DNA from: Gnetum montanum | Taxonomy: Eukaryota; Streptophyta; Gnetopsida; Gnetales; Gnetaceae | NCBI GenBank assembly: GCA_015680685.1 | Contig: MNCI01000556.1 | Span: 1,639,634-1,703,633, forward strand | Length of the DNA: 64,000 nucleotides | Direction: 5' to 3' | Shown: piece after piece, positions 23,451 through 35,891 of the stretch | Numbering within the stretch: the first letter of the stretch is position 1 | How the letters are laid out: the number at the start of each line of letters is the position of its first letter | Made by a program: the position numbers and the translations under genes | The notes under the pieces: generated by a model | Told to the model about the DNA's origin: nothing | Databases searched by the model: none | The model's input: the letters and a program-made list of their open reading frames with translations, nothing else

Positions 23451-23950
23451 ATTTTCTTCCTTTGGAATCTATCCCTTAGAGGCAATCTAGCACTACCACC
23501 ATGGTTAGGCCTACAACTAGCCGGAAGGGATAGTCACTTCTCTTCCTGTCTCACTTGACCTAACACTTGTTACTCACATTTTACCAGCTCTACAATTTCA
23601 TGCTAATATGACCTCTAAGCTTGGGTATAAATATCTTAGGTAAAAACCCCAAAGGTCACATTAAGAGACATGTTAATTATTATAACATGCTCTTTTAGGT
23701 CTTAATTACAACTTCCCTTTTGAATCTTCTTATGATAATGATAACATTTATTATGAAGAGGCACCATCTTTGTTATGCAATAGTAACTTTTGGAAATGAG
23801 GACATTACATCTAATTTATTAGATCTAATGTGATGTAAATAAAATTATTTCTTACATTCTAGATTAGACCATGACTATGGTAAAATAGTTTGCTTAAATA
23901 GTTGGAAAATATTCTTAGGATTCTTTTGCACATCCTTCAAGAAATATTCC
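23451..23950. other. Unassigned sequence with a dispersed-repeat block
   Basis: No gene. TCTAATTTATTAGATCTAAT followed by GTGATGTAAATAAAATTAT (23810-23850) recurs at about 26540-26580, marking an old dispersed repeat. Confidence 0.5.
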
Positions 23951-26000
23951 AATTTCTCAACCATCGCATCCCTTGAAGTAACAAATTGTGATCTTGGAAA
24001 TCCTTAAGAACTAGTTTAGAAGATTTGCCTTTCCTTAACATAGGCAATATATAAGTGTATGTAATGAAATAACATGAAGCTTCTACATATAAAGATTATA
24101 AATCATATTTACACAATAACATTGACCAAGATATTAATATCTTCACTATTAACTCATCAAGAAGAAAAAATTTTTATACTCTTTTGATATCTTTCCAAAG
24201 TTTGGAATTGAGTCTTGGTCCCAAAAATAACATATCCATATAATCTAGTAGGATGAATGATAGTTTGAAAAATTTATTTTTTGACTTTCTAAGCCCAAAG
24301 TCCTAAACCCATAAACTTGCTTATGAAAGCATACAAAGCCTTGAAACCTTTGCTATTCTTTCATTAATACACTTCCCTCACATGTAATTGTTCATATAAA
24401 TGTGATCCAAATATTTAAAATAATATACTATTTTCACCTGCAAAATAGAAGTTATAATATATATTTCTTGTATTCTATATTATCAATTTGATTTTATTCA
24501 CATTTACTCAAATACTAGATGACTAGCACTAATATTATAAAATTTGAAACATATTTTGCATACCTACTACAATAGTGGATATTAAGACAACATCATATAT
24601 ATACAAATAAATATTCCTTGTGAGGAGCCGCAATATCGCATGGGCCATGATACTGCATACACAATATCGCATCAGCCCTTACAATATCATGTATGTGATA
24701 TCGCAGCATGTCGCTAGTTCTATAAATAAGAGGTGGCTTTCCTTTGTTCACTCATCTAGATCTAGACCCTTAGCTAAAATTTGGTATTTTTACCATTTGA
24801 GAGAGAATTATTTCCATGTGCCCGCAGTAGGAGTCTCAAAGTGAATAGATCTTTATTCGAGAAAATTGTACCTGAGCACACATTTGTGTACAGAAATAAA
24901 GACGAACTTTCTGAAAAACCTTGCAACATGTGGACTAAGCTAAATAGGATTTCATTACTATTAAATGTTTAATTTCTTTCCTAGATAATTAAATCTCTTT
25001 CAACCCTTAACTCTCCTAGTTAAGTGCATTTAGTATGACCTCTTTGAGCACGTGTGTAATGCTTGGTAACCTAGTAACGGATAACGTTTGGTAATCCCAG
25101 TAGCGTTGCACTAGTTCAGGGTGTGTGCAGCACGTGGGAATGGATACTGGTGCTAGGATAATTATAACTTAGTTAATATAAGTTAGTCACTTAGTCTCTT
25201 CACCCTCTCCCTATTAGCATAGGCGTTAAAAAGATAAAAAGACATAAAAATCACATACCTCAGACTTACTTAACCATACAACCGTGACAATACAAGTTTG
25301 GGAGGAAAATGATTGATTAATCTTAAGTGTTCCATAAGGCACATAAGCACTTAGTCCTTAGAGTTCGACCGGATAACATGTGAGATGCTCGTATTTGTAT
25401 GGTTAAGTGTAGGGGTACCTTGCCACTCATCACCTTGCTTGAAATCCAATTTTGATAACATGATTATCTTTCCCATTGCATAATCATTCTTGTATTTTAT
25501 TAATAAATGTACCAAAGAGAGTTAGAGAAGTGAACAATCTTACTCGACTTCAATTTTTCTCTAGAATTAATTTTTTTTTAAATTACTATTTGCAGTTTCA
25601 ATAATTACTTCCTCATACAATCTTTGAGTTGTTGTATTCAAATCAAAGGAGGCTAATTTTAAATAAACATAATCATAGTTTTATATAAACAATAAAATCA
25701 TATAATTTTACAAAATTATGGAATAAATACAAACCTTTTATTGTTATGCTAGTGGACTAATTTTATGTAAAACTTGCTTAATACTTTGTCTCAACTTGGT
25801 TAACTACAACTCAAGAATTGATTCTCTTTTCTAATAAATTATCTAAAAATTTAGAAAAAATATTATTCAAAACCATTATTTGATAATTATTCAAATTATT
25901 TTTATTTCACTTTTTATATAACAAAATAACCTTACTAGTTTTCTAAAGTTAATGTAATCCTTGAACCATTATTGAATTTAATTTGTGTCAGATATTTCTA
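23951..26000 (-). pseudogene. LINE (non-LTR) reverse transcriptase fragment, split by a solo LTR
   Basis: Read on the minus strand. Around 25548-25490 it gives a decayed VRQ-DCSLS / TLFG-FINK block, the LINE RT signature before the catalytic box. A YADD-like box follows at 24606-24590 (D-D-V-V-L context), then YFKYLDHI near 24420 and INERIAKVSRLCML near 24370-24325. A decayed LLDYMDMLFLG block near 24260-24220 corresponds to the usual LLYGxExW. The solo LTR 24621-25432 interrupts the frame just upstream of the catalytic box. Dense stops; no ORF1 or endonuclease recognised with certainty. Confidence 0.65.
24621..25432 (+). mobile_element. Solo LTR of the Athila-like family
   Basis: 812 bp starting TGAGGAGCC and ending CCACTCATCA, flanked by an exact 5-bp duplication CCTTG (24616-24620 and 25433-25437). 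It contains TATAAATA at 24721-24728 and the R/U5 blocks of the family. Its U3 is the GATATCG type (for example GCAATATCGCATGGG at 24630 and GTGATATCGCAG at 24696). Solo LTRs arise by recombination between the two LTRs of a full element. Confidence 0.92.
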
Positions 26001-28029
26001 TGAATAGTAGGTCTTGCTCACTTTAATAATTTTTCATATCAACCATATGAATCCATAGCTTTATCATATGCTAGATTTTTAATACACTCTATAACTTTAT
26101 TAAGTGTAAATTAAAGAGATGCTTGTTGTATAATAGTAGTAGAATTATCATCTTCTCTTATAAATAAAATGAAATGAAGCTTTATTATGTTCAAAGACCC
26201 ATAGGATCTATTAGATAGATATTACATTTTCATGAGAAATAAAAATAGACTCTACAAAATGACCAAGCATCAATGGGGACATCAAAGACAAATCATACAA
26301 GCTTTTTGCTATAATAGTATAATACTACCTAAAATTAGTAGTTATAGCATAAGAAACAAACACATGTAACTCAACTTCAAGGGCTCTTGATATACATAAC
26401 CTACAAATACGCTCTTCTTAAAGTAGTTGAATCCATCTTCCACTTTCAATTTTGAGATGATAAGAACATAAGAGAAGCTTTCTAATGACATTTTGATACT
26501 TGATGGGAATAGTAGCTAAGAGATAGTGAGATTCTACATCTAGTTTATTAGATCTAATGTCATGTAAATAAAATTATCTTATACCTTTTACATTATTCCA
26601 CATTTGTGTTAAACCATTTTCTTGACTAGTTGGTGAATATGCTTAGGATTGTATTGTGCAACCTTCCAAAAGACACTTGATTTGGAAGCTCTAGGTCATG
26701 GGTTTGATTCCCTATAGTTGGACTAGATATCTTGGGGTGTTCCTATATTTCACTTATTTTGAGCTCTAACACCCACCAACTTTGGGATAACTTTTTATGA
26801 AAACTTTTTTTTATTTCTATTTTTTGTTGTTTGAAAGGGCCACCACTTGAAGTCATGGTAAGGTACTTCTTTTTCAAGTCATACAATTTAACTTTGGCCT
26901 TGGTGTAGCAACTTGAAAGATGCTAGACATTGCACATCCATTTACCATCACTTTCATGATTTGAGCATTGAGCCTCTATGTGATGATTCTTTTTATTTTT
27001 TGTTGTTTGAGAAAAAAATTGATTTACAAAAAAAACTATATATGATAATGTCAAGACTCTAGTAAATCATTCTTAATTTTTAACTCTTTAATAAATTCAA
27101 TTTCTTCATGAGAACATAAAAGAAAATCAATGCAAGAGTTTCCTAGAATCTCTTTAAAAGTAAATGATGAAGATTAAGAAAATTTAGCAAGGCCATTGCA
27201 AATAATAAAATAAAAAATTTATCCATTCTAATTGTTGTTAACCTATTTTATTAATAGTGTCATGTAGAAAATTTAGTTCAATTGTAATCTTCAATATTGT
27301 CTAAATTCTTAGAAATTAAGTTGTCATTTAATAATTTTTGTTTTGTGGAAATATATACTTGAATAATGTTTCAATGTAGAAATCATAATCATTTCTTCAT
27401 TCTAGACATAGTTAAACATAAAAAAGGATATGATAACTTCTACCATAAGTACAAAGACATTATTTAGTACTTTTATTATTTAACATGCCATCAAATATAT
27501 TTAACAATTATGTATTTTTTAAAAAAACTCAAACTTGTTAGACTAATGCCTACTTATAAAGCAATGGAAAATGTATTTTTGAAACTAGAACCTAAATATT
27601 TACTTACATTGAGAACCCTTTGGTTCAAAATTTCTTTTATAGAATTTTCTATCCAACGAGAGTAAGGTTGAGTATGGGCAACTAGTATCTTGCAATCATA
27701 TATGAGAAATTTAGCTATGGCATGCTAGGAAATCAAACTAGGGCATATTGGAAAATTAAACTAAAATATTCCAAAAAATTAATAAGGTGAAGGTGAGAAA
27801 TTAGGTCAATCAAACAAAATTTAACAAATTTTAGAGCACTTCCTTCAAAATTAGGGCTACCACCTTTAAAATTACAACCACTACATCATTCTAATAGGAA
27901 CATAAATATCTAAATTTGAAACTCTAGAAAGTGAATAGAGAAAATATACATATGTTTTAGGTAGATAGCACAAAGCTTGCATGAAAATAGGGCTAAGAAT
28001 AGAAAAGTTTGGATGATGTAGTAGTGACC
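26001..28029. other. Old dispersed-repeat region, probably LINE debris
   Basis: No intact gene. 26185-26580 and 27520-27650 have diverged counterparts at 38690-39012 and 39560-39700, in the same order, so both regions descend from one longer repeat. A minus-strand KEILNQRVLNVSKYLG-like reading near 27645-27590 suggests protein-coding ancestry. Confidence 0.45.
26662..26760 (+). repeat. tRNA-derived SINE, copy 1
   Basis: A B-box-like GGTTTGATTCC at 26701-26711 is preceded by GACACTTGATTTGGAAGCTC and followed by ATATCTTGGGGTGTTCCTAT. The same layout is found at 40796-40925. The A box is not preserved here. Confidence 0.55.
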
Positions 28030-28150
28030 AAGAGCAAACACCTTTAATATTTTGATCAAAGTTACTACCTAGGAGCAAACACCTTCAATCTTTTGATCAA
28101 AGTTACTACCTAAGAGCAAACACCTTCAATCTTGTAAATAAAGTAAGTAG
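28030..28150 (+). repeat. Tandem repeat, 41-bp unit, nearly three copies
   Basis: AAGAGCAAACACCTTCAAT starts at 28030, 28071 and 28112 (41-bp period), with TTTTGATCAAAGTTACTACC between copies. Confidence 0.85.
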
Positions 28151-28256
28151 GAGTTCATGGTGGAGTGTGGACAACCAAAGCATGTTAGAGTATGGGAAAC
28201 TTGCTTGTAGTATATTATAAATTTCCAATATAATTGTTCATTATAATAAAGCTTAG

Positions 28257-29083
28257 TGATGAGTGGCGAGGTACCCCTACACTCAACCATACGAATACGA
28301 GCATTTTCACGTGCGATCCAGTCGAACTCCGTAGACAGACTAGTTGTGGCATCTGGATAGTTATCCTTAGGTCACAGTTCACTATCTTCCCACCTGAACT
28401 AGTATTATCTTTGTCATATATTATTTAGTCTAGAGTGAGGTGTATGATAGGTTCCTAATCTAATGCTACTCTTGAAGGCAATGGAAGGTAATATTAACTA
28501 TGCTAAGCTAGGAGAGAAAGGGTAAGAGGATCTAATCTACCCTAAGTGTGATGAGCATCCATTCCTTGATCATCCGTACACATCTTGGACTTCGTGCATG
28601 ACTACCACAGGGATTACCAAGTGCAGATCCTAGGTATGCCACTGGGTTACCAAGTAATCACACTTAAATGCTCGTAATCAGGTCGTACTCATTTCGTGGT
28701 TTAACATGAGATAAGGGTGAGAGAGACTAATTAGAAAAGTAGTAAATAAAAATTAAATAAATAAACTAAATGCTACAATGATGAAGTAACCTCGATCTTT
28801 ATTTCTAGTCATGTGCATGTATAAGTATGTCACACTCGAATAAAGGATGTCATACAATTACATTCACCACATTGCGGGCAGACACTGGAAAATAATCTAT
28901 CTCTAGAGGGAACAAACTGCTAGAGTTTAGCTACAATCTAACCTATCGATATATAAACAAGGGAGAGCCACTTCTTATTTATAGACATTACGGTGGACTG
29001 TGATATCGTATATGTGATATCGCAAGGGACGATGCAATATCACGTATGTTATATCACGGCCTATGCGATATAACATCCCATCA
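28257..29083 (-). repeat. 3' LTR of the pol-deleted element
   Basis: In plus coordinates it runs TGATGAGTGGCGAGG...CATCCCATCA. The complement has TATAAATA (28983-28976) and an upstream U3 with several GATATCG/GCAATATCAC motifs (29000-29070). Next to it, in element direction, is the polypurine side GTGGGGGTA (29084-29092 complement). Confidence 0.9.
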
Positions 29084-29242
29084 TACCCCCACTACTGAAT
29101 GAAAAATCGTCCTCAAGTTATAGTGATTACATAGTGGATAGGTATGGGATTATTAGATGAAAAAATGGAATGATGTAGTGTGGGAAGAAAACAAAATAAA
29201 GACACAACACAAAGAATGTACTATATTACAAAAATTTGAAAC

Positions 29243-32008
29243 TCATGTAGTTCTTGGTGGCAGTGGCTCCTCCATTGGTACCTTCCCTTTGTCTTGTGCT
29301 CTAGGCATTGAGGCTTGATGGTGTTGAAGCATGGCCTAGAGCTTCTCCTCTTCAATTATAGGGTCTTGTGCTGTCCATGCTAGTGTTCAAATATTTGATG
29401 GATTCAGCACCTCCCACGAATAGAGTAGTTTCTGGAACATCTAATTGGCCTTGACATACTAAGCCATGAACACCTGTCATTCCTCCTCATAGACTCTGGC
29501 TTTGTTCTTTTATTCATGAAGATCTATTGGCTGTCAAGCCAAGTTATTTGTGAAATCTTTCTGTCCTTGGTAAATGGCTTTTACCACCTCCAGTTCAAAA
29601 TTTGCAAAATCTAGTTCTATCAGCTTCTTGCTTTCTACAAATTCCACTTCATATTTGATGTGGGTGGTTGCTACCTGCTACTTGAGCTCTAACCTCAAGC
29701 ATCCTGATATCAACATGGCAATATTGACATATCTTAGGTTTGCCAACTCCATGTACTCTATTAAGTCTTAAATCTACAGGTCCCAGTTCTTAACTTCCTC
29801 TTGGTGGGCAAAGGCATATGTGTCCAATATGGCTCGCCAGCCAGTGTGTTGAGCACTGATGGTGTTGATTTGGGACTTGGACATATGGATCTCCTTCTAT
29901 AGGATTTGTTTGTACATCCCCACCTAATCATAGAAATGCTTCCTCAACTTTTCATGTCATTTAGCCTCATTCTACCATGCACTTATCTCAATCATCAACT
30001 TTTGATGAATGGTGCATACCTCCTCCATTGAGAGGGTTTGATTTTCTCTAGCTAAATGGCATATGTCCTAGTTGGCCCGAATGAATTTTTCTTATAGTTG
30101 ATGAAAGTGTTCATCGAGAATGTTATTTTACTTTTCTACAGTGGTCAACCGAAGGTTGTTAGTTGTAAGATGTTTATTTTCTTCTTACAAGGCCTTGAGT
30201 GCCTTAAGATGCGCATGGGTTTGTGCTTGTGCTACGGAGGCATCCCACACAACCTTCTCCTTTTCATCCATCACCATCTTATTCTCGACGATTAATTTTT
30301 TTATTTTCTCGATCCTAAATTTTTCTAGCTAGTCTATGAGAACAAATTGCAAAGGATCCCGCTGTGCTGCTTGTAAGGCCACGAGCTACTCTTATAGTTT
30401 CTGCACTTCAGATTCAGCATGCTCTACCCTTACTTTTATTAAGACCAGATTCCTCTTTGTGGAAATGAGGTCTAATTGAATTGCTATTACATCTTGAGGC
30501 ATGTCAAATAGGGACAGCATTACTTGCCCTGTTTGAAGCAATCTATCAAATGCATCCTCATGTTTTGTAGGAGTCATTGAGGTAACAGCTAGAGTTTGAG
30601 CATTCAGTGCTCCTGTGAGATTTACTAGTGGCACAACAGGTATGTTGAAGGATTATTTGATGTGATCAGTGACCACATCTGTAGCTCCTATGGAATTCTA
30701 GTGTTGCATGACCACCACAATGCCCCCTTCACCAGTCTCTAACTACACCTGGAAAGATGCTATGTTTCTTGAGATCTATTGTGACCATCTACTTTCCCCT
30801 CCTCCTATGTGAATGGAGACTTCACCCCTTATGTAATCTAATGAAATATTAGGCTACCTAGCATCATCGATGATGCAAAATAGGTTTTCGTCATCATGAC
30901 TTTCCCAGTTGATCATCTCAGCGATGGCCCTAAGATGGTTCATTGACGGTCAATAGTCTTGTAGCAGCGACGATGGCTAATCCTGGCCTAAGCTGGGCCC
31001 TACTTCTTGTTGTTAGCTAGGACCTATGGTTGGAGGTTGACTTGGTCTAGCCATATGTTGTTCTTCTTGTTTTGGTCCCAACTCTTTGCTAGTGCTTTTT
31101 CTTGGAGTTGGCTCCTTTAGTAATTTAGCATATGAAGCAGTTTGGGCTTTTTGGAGGACTTCATTGGTGTATCCCCAAATACCAGCACATCGGCAAAGCT
31201 TTCTAATAACACAAGGGAAAGGTAGTGCCATCTTCCCTATCTTCTGTTCTTCAAACCACCTCAAGATCTCCATAAAATATAGATGGGGTAGGTTAGTGTT
31301 AACCTTTCCCATTAGCACTGCACATCCTCTAGCCGCATATGTCGATATTCTTTTTAGGCCCTTTGTGGGGAAGTGGTGATATGTTCCAATTTTAAAGTAA
31401 ACTCTCTCTTCCATCATCAATTCACCAAATGCTTTTTCTCCACCATAAGCCTTTTCCAACCAATCCTTTCACACATTGGGGTCTGAACGGTTGGATAACC
31501 GAGCAACCTAGTGCCCTGTATTCATAAGGTTTAATAATTTTGATATGGCTTGCTCAGAGAAGTCAACTATCACACCACAAATATTAATAGTGGTTCCTTG
31601 CTCCATATTGTGCCAAAATTGGTACATCTCTCCTAGGTACCAGGCAGGGCTTTCAGAGAGGGTAGGCCACAATGGGGATCCTTTGAGATGATCCCTAACG
31701 GCCTCAGGAGTAAACTCTATGAATGATTCAAAGTTCAAATCCACAATCACCAGAACAAATGTGGACTTTTCATGGATAGCCTGAACACAATCTTGGGGCA
31801 ACATGAGTTTTTGTCTTGATTCAGGCACTGCAGCAACTCCTCCTTCTACCTGCCCAGACCATCCAGTAGGAGGTTCGTCTTGATGAATGTTGAATGATTG
31901 CTTCTCCTATTTTGCATGTTGTCTGTTAGGTCTTTGTCTTCCACCTCTCCAATCTCGTTTGCTTCCACCTTGGGTAGGACCTTCCTGTTGTCCATGTTTC
32001 AGGGCCAT
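29243..32008 (-). pseudogene. ORF2 of the Athila-like family, 921 codons in one frame
   Basis: From ATG 32008-32006 to TGA 29245-29243 the distance is exactly 922 codons. All long open segments (31828-31508, 31459-31013, 30634-30392) share this frame, so stops but no net frameshift separate it from a full protein. The start is MALKHGQQEGPTQGG. An N-terminal globular part includes SPLWPTLSESPAWYLGEMY, ICGVIVDFSEQAISKLLNL and LPFPCVIRKLCRCAGIWG, resembling the recalled 'putative plant transposon protein' domain found in Athila ORFs. From about residue 440 on, charged heptad-rich segments suggest coiled coil; the end is proline-rich (MEEPLPPRT). About 34 in-frame stops, over half TAG. Role unknown; gag-like assembly, envelope or RNA binding are all unproven. 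Confidence 0.75.
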
Positions 32009-32440
32009 CTACAATCACACGTGCCAAGAGTTAGTATGGTTGTTTTTTTAAGTTAAGTTATACCTTATTGCTTGCCTTAATTAATGATCTTATGTTATCA
32101 TGTATGATAGTGCCTGAAAGTTTGTAATAATGAGTCCTATGAATTAGGTGGTTTCCATTTTAGTTTCCTGGTATACCTAGGGATTAAATGATTTTTAGGC
32201 ACAATTATTCTAAGTGTTATAGTTAATTACCCTAGCCAATGTCCTTTGGGCGATGAAAAATTTCAAAAAAAATTAAGCACTTTTCAGCAAGTTTCCCTAC
32301 CCCACGACTAAACTAAACACTCCAGGTTCTAGTAGGTTCAAACAGAATTAAAATTGGAGTACTAGCGAGCGAGATAGAGTGAGAAAAGCAAGGGTTGCAC
32401 AATCGCAAGTTACAAAGAAAAATTTCAAAAACTCCCCATA
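32009..32440 (-). other. Leader between the internal TATA block and ORF2
   Basis: No coding frame. The GGGGAGTTTTTGAAATTTTT block (complement, 32440-32420) matches GGGGAGTTTTTCAAGTTTTT at 16769-16788 of the other element. The leader before ORF2 is therefore conserved. Confidence 0.5.
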
Positions 32441-32481
32441 TGTGAATGACAAAATGATGCTAAGTGTTATGGGGGGTGACC

Positions 32482-32530
32482 TATTTATATGTGGTGGGGA
32501 CGCAATATTTCATATGCAATATCACATCTC
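32482..32530 (-). promoter_or_regulatory. Candidate internal promoter upstream of ORF2
   Basis: The complement carries TATAAATA (32489-32482). About 25 bp further upstream, plus-strand ATGCAATATCAC occurs at 32514-32525, the same 12-mer as in this element's LTR at 29032-29043. CGCAATATT (32501) is a second related motif. It lies about 470 bp before the ORF2 start. Function is inferred from position and shared motifs. Confidence 0.5.
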
Positions 32531-33900
32531 TAGTGACATGAGACACCACAAAAATCCTAAATTTTTTAAGGGTTATTTTGAAATTAATGTTGGAAATTGA
32601 GGACATTAGCTATTATCAAGAAGGTCTAGGGCAATTGCATTATGTTCAGAGGCACAATTAATGTTGATGGTATGGTTTTTATCAATAAAACCTTAGGTGG
32701 TAAGAAAAAGGGTATGTAATGGTACATTGGAATGTTAAAATTTAGAGGGATAATAGTAGGGAAAGAAGATCAATTGAAAAATTATGCTAAGGGTAAGAAA
32801 TGGTGTCTGTGAGTGATGTCATAAGTGAAGATTACAAAAGATTACACAAGTGGGTCCTCCCCAAAGTAGGTTCCAACCTATAATGCCCTTGTGTAACCAT
32901 ACTTAAAGTGTTCGTGGGCACTAGAAGGGTTAGATGTAATCCGCACTAACTTCACAACACACACACATGTAAATATCACCAGAATGAGATGAAAATTCTA
33001 TGCTACATGGGACACGAGCTACAATTACATGAACAGTGAGATGAGACAAACTATAGAAAGGGATCGTAGAGATTGGGACATGAGGTAATTGACCCAGGGT
33101 ATAGTGAATCCTATGTGTAAAGCATGATTAAGGTGTCATTACCCCATCATTTCAAGATCAGGACCAAGTCCATTCCTCTAATCAGTGACATTGCATTGTT
33201 TCATCCCATGATGAGCGACTATGAGAGTACCATAACAACAAGGCATACGATCACTTGATGTTTTATTCAAGGGAGGAGTGATTTTTTTATGGCACATTGT
33301 TTTTTTTTCTTTTTTTCTTTTTTGAATACTAAATCCAAAGAAGCTGCCAACCTTCAGGCATGGGTGCATGTCTTTCTAGTAGGAGCCCCTAACATAGCAT
33401 TAATTTTTAAGTGCCCTTTTTTATTACTCTTACTCCCATTTTTCATTAGATCTACAAGGATCTTAGTATAACCACGTTGCATGATAACACCCACAAACGT
33501 CACCAAAGAGAATCTGCAAATCCCCTTGTTGTCACATCCTAAACATTCCCTTTTGGTCCATCCTTCTCCAATCTAGGTACAATGAACACAAAATTAATTT
33601 TAATTTTTAAAAATGTCAAGAATATCATTGTACCCTTGAACAGAACCTATTATTTGTAGAGTGGATGAGTGGGTGTAATGGGCTCACTATCCAAATAATT
33701 GATCACTCATGACTTAATAACATAGAACATACCTCAACCAACAATGCACATGAGTGTGTTATTCATAGATGAGATTACTTACAAAAACGTAAAAAAGACA
33801 AAAACACAAAAAGATAAAAAGATAAAACAAAAAGTTGAAAAATGAAAAACTAGAAATCAAAAATTGAAAAATTAAAGAAAAATAAAAAGTTATTAATCCT
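32531..33900 (-). other. Spacer with the pol deletion junction
   Basis: Complement of 32860-32890 matches the GGGGAGGACCCAC block and 33660-33710 the CATCCACTCTA block of the post-integrase spacer. 33780-33895 is the T-rich tract that normally lies behind integrase. It abuts the gag frame at 33906, so the pol deletion junction is at about 33895-33905. Confidence 0.65.
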
Positions 33901-33905
33901 TATTG

Positions 33906-35891
33906 TTATTGGAATGGGGGATATCCCCCATAACTAATCAGTTGAACATGGAAAGGATTAATAAATGAAGGGTGAGGATCCTTGCATGTTGGAAAAATTG
34001 GAACTAGTCCATACTTACCCCATTGGGGTTCACACACTTGATTATAGTAAGCATAGTGGGGCACTTGATATGATGTAGTTCCCAGATAATGAGTTGACTC
34101 ACTATGATGTTTGGGACCATTAGATGGTATGCAAGGATTGGGTTGTTGCTCTCCATGTCTGTGTTCATTGGGCCGTATGATTGTTGGAGTGTGAGTCGGT
34201 AGCCCTAATGAAGTTACATGAGGTGTTGGGTTCAAAGGTAAGGGTGCATCACAATGTGGGACTTGTGATGAGTTGGAAGATGTAGTGGCCTCGGAATTGT
34301 GTTGTCCCTTCTTACAGCCATGTTTAAAGAGGGGGTGCTTTTGATGTTGCTGAGGATTCTCATAGCTATTGGTAGTAGCAGCACAAGTCGTGTTCATGGG
34401 TTGTTGCTATGGTATGAACACCTTAGGAATAGTTGATGCAAATGTAGAAGGAGGGAAAGGATGAGAATGTTGAAAGTTAGGAGGAGTATAAGGTGCATAA
34501 GGTGGTGGTTGTGTTGGAGGCATGGGTTGATAGTATTAAGGAGAATGGTACTGTGGTGAGATAGAGTATGTTGGCTCAGTTGGAGAAATAGGATGTTAAA
34601 CATGATAAGAATTTGGATTTGGATGATATGAAGGGTGTCACTAGTCTAATGGTGGATTCCCCCATGATTGGGATTTTTTCCATTGTGATCGAACAAAGTA
34701 TCTCTGTATGAACTCTGGATATAATGTGTTTCTCCAATGCTCATGTAAATGTGACAAGATTGGGCATTGGCCCTTGGGGTGATTGTATAGGCATATATTG
34801 CATTCATACGTATGATTGGAAATTGAGCTCTTATTTTCCTTATCCCTTTTTTTTGATTGTCTACTATTTCGTTGTGCTTCTTGGGTTGTCAAAACTCTAT
34901 CTCCAATATTGTTGATAAATTCTTTGCACTTTTGATACGTCCATTCCAACATCTTATTGATCTTTGCCTTGACTTCTTCTAAGGTTTTTTGTGATGGAAA
35001 ATATGATTTTTCCACCTTGAGATTGGTTAATTTTTCCTTTTTACTATCATGGACCTTTGTTGAGTTAAGATTTTGGTCCTATTGATGTTTTTCAACACTC
35101 TCCCATATAGCCATATTGCCTTCTTCTTTTACTACCCCCTTAATAAGCTCTTGGACTTGATGGGTTTGTAGTTCATATAATTGACCTTGGGCATACATTC
35201 CTAACATCTCTCTTGTTTCATTATGTAGCCCATCAATGATATGATACATTAGCCTTTCCTCGAAAAACCCATGGCCTGGATAGTTATTTAATAGTTTATA
35301 ATATCTTTCTAAGGCCATGTCCAAGGGTTCATGTTGTGCTTGTTTCCACTATTGGATTTGTTTCCTCAAGGCTAAAGCTCTTGTACAGGTTTGATATTTT
35401 TCATTAAAAACTTCTACCATTGTTGACCAACGTCGTATTGAATTTGGCTTTAACGATCAATACCATACTTTTTCTTGGTCGAAGAGTGTCATGGGAAAGA
35501 GCTTAAGTTTTTGCCACCCATTATCAATGTTGTTCCATGTGCAGGTATCGTAGAAGGCTTGTAAATGTGGATGCAGATATAAGTCATAGCCTCTTGAAAA
35601 ATTGGGAAAGTTATTTAAATCAAGCCTCGGTAGATGGCTCTCTTTACGATGCCTATGGGATATTCGAACGACCTCTTGTATTTGCGTTAAGCTTGTAGTG
35701 ACTAGTGGGGGTTCATTGTCATTATGTAAGTTATGCTTCCATGTGTTAGAATGACGTTGCTTTTGTTCATGTTTATAAGAAACTCCCACTTTAGGTTGTA
35801 GACTCCAATCTTCATCTTCATATAGTTCGTTGGTTCTCCAATGAACTTCCTCATTAGGTGTGGAGTTATTATAATCTCGTAGGAGAGGCAT
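33906..35891 (-). pseudogene. Athila-like gag of the pol-deleted element
   Basis: The start MPLLRDYNNSTPNEEVHW lies at 35891, about 130 bp after the LTR. LPRLDLNNFPNFSRGYDLYL and GWQKLKLFPMTLF (to 35457) and YHIIDGLHNETREMLGMYAQ (35079-35324 segment) are typical of the family. A charged region 35015-34641 contains CNICLYNHPKGQCP, a CX2C-H-C knuckle-like motif. A Pro/His/Asn-rich tail runs to 33906. Open segments are interrupted by a few stops and frame changes. Being the best preserved gag here, it fits a young non-autonomous element that may have used Gag in cis. Confidence 0.8.
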
